In this document: one piece after another, positions 13,137 to 18,595 of the stretch
Layout: each line of letters starts with the position of its first letter
Numbering within the stretch: the first letter of the stretch is position 1
Source: JBBAGE01 sp041655055
GTDB lineage: Bacteria > Pseudomonadota > Alphaproteobacteria > Rhodobacterales > Rhodobacteraceae
NCBI GenBank assembly: GCA_041655055.1
Contig: JBBAGE010000028.1
Span: 1 to 18,595 of the forward strand
Direction: 5' to 3'
DNA length: 18,595 nt
Translations under genes and position numbers: made by a program
Notes under the pieces: model-generated
What the model was told of the DNA's origin: nothing
What the model saw: only the letters and a program-made list of their open reading frames with translations
Databases searched by the model: none

Positions 13137-14123
13137 ATGGACAAATTCGCAGGCCCAAAAGGCTCATACCACTTTCTTTACCCGCCGACCGTGCCTTTCG
13201 ACCAGCGCCGGATCGAGGTGGGCTGCGGGCATGAACTCTATGTCGAGCAATGCGGCAACCCCGATGGCCTGCCGGTTGTGGTGCTGCATGGCGGGCCCGG
13301 GGGCGGCTGCAGCCCGGCGATGCGGCGCTATTTCGACCCGAAAATCTATCGCATCGTGCTGTTTGATCAACGCGGCTGCGGCAAATCCACGCCACATGCC
13401 AGTATCGATGCGAATACCACATGGGATTTGATCGCGGATATCGAACGGATTCGCAATGATTTGGGCATTGCGCGCTGGGTGGTATTTGGCGGCAGCTGGG
13501 GCGCAACGCTGTCGCTGCTTTATGCCCAGACCCATCCCGAGCGGGCGCTGCATCTGGTGCTGCGCGGCGTGTTTTTGATGACACAGGCCGAGCTTGACTG
13601 GTTTTACGGCGGCGGCGCGGGCAAATTCTGGCCCGATCTGTGGGAAGAATTTGCCGGCCTGATCCCGCCCGATGAACGCCACAATCTGATCGCGGCCTAT
13701 CACAAACGCCTGTTTTGCGGGGATTACGCGCAAGAGGTCCGCTTTGCCCGGATGTGGACGGCTTGGGAAAACGCGCTGGCATCGGTCAGCAGCGATGGCT
13801 TTGGCGGCGAAAGCCCGGCGGATTATGCCCGCGCCTTTGCCCGGCTGGAAAACCACTATTTTGTCAATCGCGGGTTTTTGCATCCCGATGGCCAGATTCT
13901 GGCCGATATGGGGCGGATTGCGCACATTCCGGGCACGATCGTGCAGGGCCGCTATGACATGATCTGCCCGCCGATATCGGCCTGGGCGCTGCACCGCGCC
14001 TGGCCCGGATCGCGGATGCGCATGGTGGGGCGCGCGGGCCATGCCCTGTCGGAACCCGGCATTTCGGCGGAACTGGTGCGCGCCACGGATGCGGTGGCGC
14101 GCGAAATCGACGCTTGCAGTTAG
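13137..14123 (+). CDS. pip: Proline iminopeptidase
   Basis: A 328-residue alpha/beta hydrolase of the prolyl aminopeptidase family (S33). Motifs: oxyanion segment VVLHGGPGGGCSP (48-60), DQRGCGKSTPH (77-87), nucleophile Ser120 in GGSWGATLSLLYA, Asp274 in QGRYDMICPP and His302 in RAGHALSEPG. It removes N-terminal proline from peptides in the cytoplasm; no signal peptide is present. I prefer ATG 13137 (MDKFAGPKG) over ATG 13131 or 13083 because AGGA lies five bases before it and family members start near this point. The upstream -10-like CTATATAG would make a nearly leaderless messenger. The stop codon overlaps a G-rich hairpin, and the promoter of the rimP operon appears to begin inside its last codons. 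Confidence 0.93.
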   Translation: MDKFAGPKGSYHFLYPPTVPFDQRRIEVGCGHELYVEQCGNPDGLPVVVLHGGPGGGCSPAMRRYFDPKIYRIVLFDQRGCGKSTPHASIDANTTWDLIADIERIRNDLGIARWVVFGGSWGATLSLLYAQTHPERALHLVLRGVFLMTQAELDWFYGGGAGKFWPDLWEEFAGLIPPDERHNLIAAYHKRLFCGDYAQEVRFARMWTAWENALASVSSDGFGGESPADYARAFARLENHYFVNRGFLHPDGQILADMGRIAHIPGTIVQGRYDMICPPISAWALHRAWPGSRMRMVGRAGHALSEPGISAELVRATDAVAREIDACS

Positions 14124-14142
14124 GGGGGATCGGGCGTATATC
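14114..14142 (+). promoter_or_regulatory. Promoter candidate of the rimP-nusA-infB operon
   Basis: TTGCAG (14114-14119) in the last pip codons and TATATC (14137-14142) are 17 bases apart. Transcription would begin near 14149, giving a leader of about 110 bases with a terminator inside it. Confidence 0.45.
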
Positions 14143-14147
14143 CCCCC
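14123..14147 (+). repeat. G/C-rich hairpin at the pip stop codon
   Basis: GGGGGGAT (14123-14130) and ATCCCCCC (14140-14147) are perfect eight-base arms around a nine-base loop; the first G belongs to the pip stop codon. No T tract follows, so it is more likely a 3'-end stabiliser or a Rho-assisted end than a classical terminator. It overlaps the proposed -10. Confidence 0.6.
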
Positions 14148-14196
14148 TCAACAGCGGCGCGTCGGGCCAAACCCGAAGCTCCACCGGGAAAGATCG

Positions 14197-14219
14197 ACGG
14201 GCCGCGCGCCCGTTTTTTT
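14197..14219 (+). terminator. Intrinsic terminator in the rimP leader (possible attenuator)
   Basis: ACGGGC (14197-14202) and GCCCGT (14208-14213) form a stem with a five-base loop, followed by seven T residues. It lies 40 bases before rimP. An upstream hairpin TCGGG/CCCGA (14162-14166 with 14172-14176) precedes it. GGCGCG (14156-14161) could alternatively pair with CGCGCC (14205-14210) and break the terminator stem. It ends either the pip transcript or a rimP leader transcript. Confidence 0.75.
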
Positions 14220-14258
14220 GTGTTCCCCCGAACCATATGACGAAAGTTAATCGCCGGA

Positions 14259-14834
14259 ATGTCTGATCTGATCGCCAATGCCCCCATGGATCGCCGCCTG
14301 GCCGCGATCATCACCCCCGTGATCGAGGATCTGGGGTTTGAACTGGTGCGCGTGCGTTTCATGAGCGGCGCGAAACAGAAAACCGTGCAAATCATGGCCG
14401 ACCGCCCCCAAGGCGGCATCGATGTCGATGATTGCGCCACGATTTCCACCGCGATTTCCGCGCTTTTGGATGTCGAAGACCCGATCGAGGATGAATATAC
14501 GCTTGAGGTATCATCACCCGGTATCGACCGCCCGCTGACCCGGCTCAAGGATTTTGAGCTGTGGGAAGGTTATGAGGCCCGTTTGGAAACGACCGAATTG
14601 ATCGATGGCCGCCGCCGCTTCAAAGGCGAATTGGCCGGGATCGAAGGGGACGAGGTTCTGATCGAATTGGAAGAAGGCACCATCGGCCTGAAATTCGACT
14701 GGCTGTCGGATGCCAAGCTGGTGCTGACCGATGATCTGATCCGCGAAATGCTGCGCCAACGCAAGGCGTCGGGCATCGAGGATGAAAGCAAGTTCGACGA
14801 AATAGAAAACGAAGCCGGTTCTGAGGAGGACTGA
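14259..14834 (+). CDS. rimP: Ribosome maturation factor RimP
   Basis: A 191-residue RimP. The N-terminal domain shows DRRLAAIITPVIEDLGFELV (11-30), GGIDVDDCATISTAISALLD (52-71) and LEVSSPGIDRPLT (82-94), the family signatures. The C-terminal SH3-like domain follows (FKGELAGIEGDEVLIELEEG). RimP helps mature the 30S ribosomal subunit in the cytoplasm. The tail after about residue 165 is an acidic, lysine-poor extension (DESKFDEIENEAGSEED), making it longer than E. coli RimP (about 150). The start has only a weak SD, and a nine-codon upstream frame at 14236-14265 overlaps the ATG. It is the first gene of rimP-nusA-ylxR-infB; the nusA ribosome site GAGGAGGA lies inside its last codons. Confidence 0.94.
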   Translation: MSDLIANAPMDRRLAAIITPVIEDLGFELVRVRFMSGAKQKTVQIMADRPQGGIDVDDCATISTAISALLDVEDPIEDEYTLEVSSPGIDRPLTRLKDFELWEGYEARLETTELIDGRRRFKGELAGIEGDEVLIELEEGTIGLKFDWLSDAKLVLTDDLIREMLRQRKASGIEDESKFDEIENEAGSEED

Positions 14835-14837
14835 CGC

Positions 14838-16460
14838 ATGGCCATTACGAGTGCCAACCAGCTAGAGCTGTTGCAAACCGCCGAAGCTGTTGCCCGCGAA
14901 AAAATGATCGACCCCGGCCTGGTGGTTGAGGCGATGGAAGAAAGCCTCGCGCGGGCGGCCAAAAGCCGCTACGGCTCGGAAATGGATATCCGCGTCTCGA
15001 TCGACCGTAAAACCGGGCGCGCGACATTCACCCGCGTGCGCACCGTCGTCGCCGATGATGAACTGGAAAGCTACCAGGCCCAGTTGACCGTCGAACAGGC
15101 GAAACAATATCTCGACGATCCGAAAATCGGCGATGAAATCACCGACGAAGTGCCCCCCGTTGAAATGGGCCGGATCGCCGCGCAATCGGCCAAACAGGTG
15201 ATCTTGCAAAAGGTCCGCGAGGCCGAACGTGACCGCCAATACGAAGAATTCAAGGATCGCGTCGGCACGATCATCAATGGTGTCGTGAAACGCGAAGAAT
15301 TCGGCAATGTGATCATCGATATCGGCCGGGGCGAAGGCGTGCTGCGCCGGAACGAAAAAATCGGTCGCGAAAGCTATCGCACCAACGACCGCGTGCGCGT
15401 CTATATCAAGGATGTGCGCCGCGAAGTGCGCGGGCCGCAAGTGTTCCTGTCGCGCACCGATCCCCAATTCATGGCCGAATTGTTCAAGATGGAAGTGCCC
15501 GAAATCTATGACGGCATCATTGAAATCAAGGCCGTGGCCCGCGATCCCGGTTCGCGCGCGAAAATCGCCGTCATTTCGCATGACAGCTCGATCGATCCGG
15601 TCGGCGCCTGTGTGGGGATGCGCGGCAGCCGTGTGCAGGCCGTGGTTAACGAACTTCAGGGTGAAAAGATCGACATCATCCCCTGGAACGAAGATGCGCC
15701 GACCTTCCTTGTGAACGCGCTGCAACCGGCCGAAGTCAGCAAGGTCGTGCTGGATGAGGACGCGGGCAAGATCGAAGTTGTTGTGCCCGATGAACAATTG
15801 TCGCTGGCGATTGGCCGTCGCGGCCAGAACGTGCGGCTGGCCAGCCAGTTGACCGGGCTTGATATCGACATCCTGACCGAAGCCGAAGAATCCGAGCGCC
15901 GTCAGGCCGAATTCGCGTCGCGCACCAAGCTGTTCATGGATACGCTCGATCTCGATGAATTTTTTGCGCAATTGCTGGTGTCCGAGGGATTCAGCAATCT
16001 CGAAGAAGTCGCCTATGTCGAGCTTGACGAACTGCTGGTGATCGACGGGATCGACGAAGGCACCGCCTCGGAATTGCAAGCCCGCGCGCGCGATTACCTT
16101 GACGAAGCCAACCGCAAGGCGATCGAACGGGCGCGTGAACTGGGTGTCGAGGACAGCCTGGTTGACTTTGAAGGTCTGACTCCCCAAATGATTGAGGCGC
16201 TGGCCGAAGACGGGGTCAAAACCCTCGAAGATTTCGCAACCTGCGCGGATTGGGAACTTGCCGGCGGCTGGACCACCGTGAATGGCCAGCGTGTAAAAGA
16301 CGATGGCGTGCTGGAACCCTTTGACGTCAGCCTTGAAGAAGCGCAAAATCTGGTTATGACCGCGCGCATTCAACTGGGCTGGGTCGATCCGGCCGAGCTT
16401 GCATCCGATGCGGATGACGGCGATATCGAAGACGATCTTGATGATGAGGCCGGCGCCTGA
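14838..16460 (+). CDS. nusA: Transcription termination/antitermination factor NusA
   Basis: A 540-residue NusA. Domains in order: N-terminal RNA polymerase-binding domain (1-about 130), S1 domain (about 138-205, RVGTIINGVVKREEFGNVI), KH1 (about 230-290, with GACVGMRGSRVQAV), KH2 (about 300-350, with LSLAIGRRGQNVRLASQL), then a C-terminal region with helix-hairpin-helix/acidic-repeat character (360-520) and a very acidic end (DADDGDIEDDLDDEAGA). It binds RNA polymerase and nascent RNA, modulating pausing, termination and rRNA antitermination. The start has a strong SD (14823-14830), seven bases upstream, and follows rimP after three bases. In other bacteria NusA feeds back on this operon through the leader, which makes the terminator ahead of rimP relevant. 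Confidence 0.97.
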   Translation: MAITSANQLELLQTAEAVAREKMIDPGLVVEAMEESLARAAKSRYGSEMDIRVSIDRKTGRATFTRVRTVVADDELESYQAQLTVEQAKQYLDDPKIGDEITDEVPPVEMGRIAAQSAKQVILQKVREAERDRQYEEFKDRVGTIINGVVKREEFGNVIIDIGRGEGVLRRNEKIGRESYRTNDRVRVYIKDVRREVRGPQVFLSRTDPQFMAELFKMEVPEIYDGIIEIKAVARDPGSRAKIAVISHDSSIDPVGACVGMRGSRVQAVVNELQGEKIDIIPWNEDAPTFLVNALQPAEVSKVVLDEDAGKIEVVVPDEQLSLAIGRRGQNVRLASQLTGLDIDILTEAEESERRQAEFASRTKLFMDTLDLDEFFAQLLVSEGFSNLEEVAYVELDELLVIDGIDEGTASELQARARDYLDEANRKAIERARELGVEDSLVDFEGLTPQMIEALAEDGVKTLEDFATCADWELAGGWTTVNGQRVKDDGVLEPFDVSLEEAQNLVMTARIQLGWVDPAELASDADDGDIEDDLDDEAGA

Positions 16461-16483
16461 ACCGCGCCCCGGAGCACGATTTG

Positions 16484-17119
16484 ATGACCCGTGGTGGCCA
16501 AAGCAAGATGACGGACGAGCCCGAGCGGCGTTGCATCGTGACGCGCGAAGCGCAGCCCCGGTCGGGGCTGATCCGCTTCGTGGTCGGGCCCGATGGTCAG
16601 ATCGTGCCGGATCTGGGTGAAAAACTGCCCGGGCGCGGCATCTGGCTTGCCGCCGATCGGGCCGTCATCAACGAGGCCGTTGCGAAGAAAGCCTTTGCAA
16701 AGGCCGCCCGCCGCGATGTGATCGTGCCCGATGATCTGGCCGATCTGCTGGAAGCGGGGCTGGCGGCGCGGGTTGTTAACCTTGTGTCAATGGCGCGCAA
16801 GGCAGGACAGGCCGTCGCCGGGTTTGAAAAGGTAAAGGCCATGTTGGCCGCAGGCCGCGCAAAGGTGCTTTTGCAGGCCTCTGACGGGTCCGAGCGCGGC
16901 AAAGGCAAGCTGTGGACGCCCGAGGGCGGGCGTTGGTTCGGCCTGCTGAACGCGTCCGAATTGGGTTTGGCTTTCGGGCGGGAAAGTGTGATACATGGCG
17001 CGCTCGCGGCTGGTGGGCTCGCAACACGTGTTATAGATGAGGCCACACGCCTGGCAGGCGTGCGCGGCGAGACTGGCGGTGGCAAACAGGCCACCGGAAA
17101 GGGTAAGACGACCAGATGA
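16484..17119 (+). CDS. YlxR (DUF448) domain fused to an L7Ae-like RNA-binding domain
   Basis: A 211-residue fusion. Residues about 14-78 are a YlxR/DUF448 domain (RRCIVTREAQPRSGLIRFVV, then LPGRGIWLAADR). Residues about 92-190 are an L7Ae/YlxQ-like RNA-binding domain (RVVNLVSMARKAGQAVAGFE). The two are separate neighbouring genes in Firmicutes; alphaproteobacteria commonly carry them fused. Both are nucleic acid-binding, and the position between nusA and infB is conserved, but the exact role is not settled; a nucleoid-associated or transcriptional role has been proposed for YlxR. The start is ATG 16484 or the adjacent TTG 16481, both served by GGAG at 16471; the next ATG at 16508 has no SD. 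The tail is basic (GGGKQATGKGKTTR). The stop overlaps the infB start as ATGA. Confidence 0.9.
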   Translation: MTRGGQSKMTDEPERRCIVTREAQPRSGLIRFVVGPDGQIVPDLGEKLPGRGIWLAADRAVINEAVAKKAFAKAARRDVIVPDDLADLLEAGLAARVVNLVSMARKAGQAVAGFEKVKAMLAAGRAKVLLQASDGSERGKGKLWTPEGGRWFGLLNASELGLAFGRESVIHGALAAGGLATRVIDEATRLAGVRGETGGGKQATGKGKTTR

Positions 17120-18595
17120 GCGATAGTGACGGCAAGAAACCTCTCGGCCTGCGTGGCGGCCCGCGTTCAGGCAACGTAAAGCAGAGCTTCAGCCACGGCC
17201 GGACAAAAAGCGTCGTGGTCGAGACCAAGCGCAAACGCGTCGTGGTGCCAAAACCCGGCGCCACCGCGGGTGGCAAGACCGGTGCAGGCGGTGCGGCGCA
17301 GCTGGGTGATCCGGCCAAGCGCCCCGCCGGCATTTCCGATGCCGAAATGGAGCGTCGCCTGAAGGCGTTGCAAGCGGCCCGCGCCAGCGAGGCCGAGGAT
17401 AACGCCCGCCGCGCCGCCGAAGAGCGTGAACGCGAAGCAGAACGCGAACGCCGCCGCGCCGAGCTTGAAGCCAAGGAACGCGAAGAGCGCGAGCGCGAAG
17501 AAAGCCTGCGCCGCAAGGAAGAAGAAGAGGCCGAGGCCCGCAGACAGGCCGAAGCCAAAGCCGCCGAAGCGGCCCGCCCCCGCCAACCGGCGGCCGAGGC
17601 CCCTGCGGCGCGCGCCCCCGAAGATGCGCCGCGTGGCGCCAAGCCGGCCTCGGGCCCGCGCAAGGTTGACCGCGAACCCGACACCAGCCGCGATGCCAAG
17701 GGTGCCCGCACCCCGTCGCGCGGTGGCGATGGCCGCCGCTCGGGCAAGTTGACGCTGAACGAAGCCCTTGCCGGTGGCGAAGGCGGGCGGCAGCGGTCGA
17801 TGGCCGCGATGAAGCGCAAGCAGGAACGCGCCCGTCAAAAGGCCATCGGTGGCACACAGGACCGCGAGAAAATCGTGCGCGAAGTGCAAGTGCCTGAAAC
17901 CATTGTCGTATCCGAACTGGCCAACCGTATGGCCACCCGGACTGCGGATGTGGTCAAGGCGCTGATGCAGATGGGCATGATGGTCACGCAAAACCAACCG
18001 ATCGATGCTGATACCGCCGAAGTCATCATCGAGGAATTCGGCCATAAAATCGTGCGTGTGTCCGATGCCGATGTCGAACAGGTCATCGATACGGTCGAAG
18101 ACCGCGCCGAAGATTTGCGTTCGCGCCCGCCGGTGGTGACCATCATGGGCCACGTTGACCATGGGAAAACCTCGCTTCTGGATGCGATCCGCAAGGCCAA
18201 GGTGGTTGCCGGCGAAGCCGGTGGCATCACCCAGCATATCGGCGCCTATCAGGTGACGACCGATAGCGGCGCGGTGCTGACCTTTCTTGATACGCCGGGC
18301 CACGCGGCCTTTACCTCGATGCGGGCGCGCGGTGCGCAAGTCACGGATATCGTTGTGCTTGTTGTCGCGGCCGATGATGCGGTGATGCCACAAACGATCG
18401 AGGCAATCAGCCATGCCAAGGCGGCGGGCGTGCCGATGATCGTGGCGATCAACAAGATCGACAAACCCACCGCCAACCCCACCAAGGTGCGCACCGATCT
18501 GTTGCAGCACGAAGTGGTGGTCGAGGCCATGTCGGGCGACGTGCAGGATATCGAAGTATCCGCGCTGACCGGGCTGGGGCTTGATGATCTGCTCG
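17116..18595 (+). CDS. infB: Translation initiation factor IF-2, N-terminal part (truncated by window end)
   Basis: The right edge cuts the gene after about 493 residues; no stop is present. The first residues SDGKKPLGLRGGPRSGNVKQ are typical of alphaproteobacterial IF-2. Residues about 75-150 are a highly charged Glu/Arg/Ala helix, followed by a Pro/Ala/Gly-rich linker, then an IF2_N domain (about 258-315, VPETIVVSELANRMATR). The GTPase domain begins near 335: G1 GHVDHGKT (345-352), G3 DTPGH (392-396) and G4 NKID (446-449) are all intact with normal spacing. IF-2 brings initiator tRNA to the 30S subunit and promotes subunit joining. The start ATG overlaps the ylxR stop, so translation is probably coupled. 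Confidence 0.96.
   Translation, partial: MSDSDGKKPLGLRGGPRSGNVKQSFSHGRTKSVVVETKRKRVVVPKPGATAGGKTGAGGAAQLGDPAKRPAGISDAEMERRLKALQAARASEAEDNARRAAEEREREAERERRRAELEAKEREEREREESLRRKEEEEAEARRQAEAKAAEAARPRQPAAEAPAARAPEDAPRGAKPASGPRKVDREPDTSRDAKGARTPSRGGDGRRSGKLTLNEALAGGEGGRQRSMAAMKRKQERARQKAIGGTQDREKIVREVQVPETIVVSELANRMATRTADVVKALMQMGMMVTQNQPIDADTAEVIIEEFGHKIVRVSDADVEQVIDTVEDRAEDLRSRPPVVTIMGHVDHGKTSLLDAIRKAKVVAGEAGGITQHIGAYQVTTDSGAVLTFLDTPGHAAFTSMRARGAQVTDIVVLVVAADDAVMPQTIEAISHAKAAGVPMIVAINKIDKPTANPTKVRTDLLQHEVVVEAMSGDVQDIEVSALTGLGLDDLL

Noticed and set aside
14149..14219. tRNA or known riboswitch ahead of rimP (E. coli has a tRNA gene there)
   Set aside because: No cloverleaf, no T-loop GTTCGAATC-like sequence and no recognised riboswitch core; only hairpins and a terminator.
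14862..16373. 503-codon open frame on the minus strand opposite nusA
   Set aside because: Shadow of nusA codon bias; His/Phe/Asp-rich translation without a recognisable family or ribosome site.
17019..17034. AACACGTGTT near the end of the ylxR gene as a parS or E-box-like site
   Set aside because: The flanks do not match TGTT/AACA at the required distance, and it lies in coding sequence.
17400..17570. Apparent purine-rich repeat region in infB
   Set aside because: It is the codon pattern of the Glu/Arg/Ala helical segment common in IF-2, not a DNA repeat with a defined unit.
17167..18510. 447-codon open frame on the minus strand opposite infB
   Set aside because: Shadow of the infB coding strand, whose motifs and codon pattern are unambiguous.
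1..18595. Mobile elements, CRISPR arrays, toxin-antitoxin or phage-defence genes
   Set aside because: No transposase, integrase, spaced direct repeats or defence-type domains were found in any convincing frame; gene content and spacing are those of a conserved core region.

Overview
The window is ordinary chromosomal DNA from an alphaproteobacterium, most likely a member of the Rhodobacteraceae (Rhodobacterales). The grounds are the high G+C content, the dense packing with ATGA overlaps, alphaproteobacterial gene types (a YlxR/L7Ae fusion, an NDUFAF5-like protein, a PP2C-type response regulator beside an Hpt protein), and a perfect CtrA-type TTAA-N7-TTAA box. The family assignment comes from remembered gene order and motifs, not from a search. 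I see no phage, transposon, integron, CRISPR array, tRNA or rRNA, and no gene-free stretch longer than 300 bases. The longest gaps are 7274-7459, 678-841, 8063-8206 and 14124-14258.

Layout, left part (1-6180). The 3' end of ilvA converges on a small Hpt phosphotransfer gene. That gene diverges from a TTG-started response regulator/PP2C phosphatase across a CtrA-box intergenic region. A tightly coupled plus-strand run follows: hslO (Hsp33), a CoA-diphosphatase Nudix gene, the CCA-adding enzyme and a TrmA/RlmD-like RNA methyltransferase. Three of these junctions overlap by 4 to 11 nt.

Middle part (6181-9527). This is a small envelope cluster: a lipoprotein L,D-transpeptidase, a CAP-domain lipoprotein on the minus strand, and a Tat-exported L,D-transpeptidase. 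Next comes an orphan 61-residue exported or membrane protein with its own promoter, strong ribosome site, terminator and codon use unlike its neighbours. Ferrochelatase lies on the opposite strand.

Right part (9593-18595). An NDUFAF5/BioC-like protein (minus strand, upstream of hemH) diverges from comF. Then come grxC, a Nit1-type amidase, a parS-like ParB site that fills the 20-nt gap between the amidase and convergent ubiG, and pip. The classical transcription/translation operon rimP-nusA-ylxR-infB runs off the right edge. It is preceded by a leader with a promoter, hairpins and an intrinsic terminator that looks like a premature (attenuator) terminator.

Most of the content is housekeeping: redox chaperone, tRNA and rRNA maturation, heme, ubiquinone, translation initiation. 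No clearly new multi-gene system is visible. The points most worth a second look are the CtrA box controlling the Hpt/PP2C pair, the parS-like site, the rimP leader, the highly expressed-looking orphan small protein, and the degenerate cofactor motif in the NDUFAF5-like protein.
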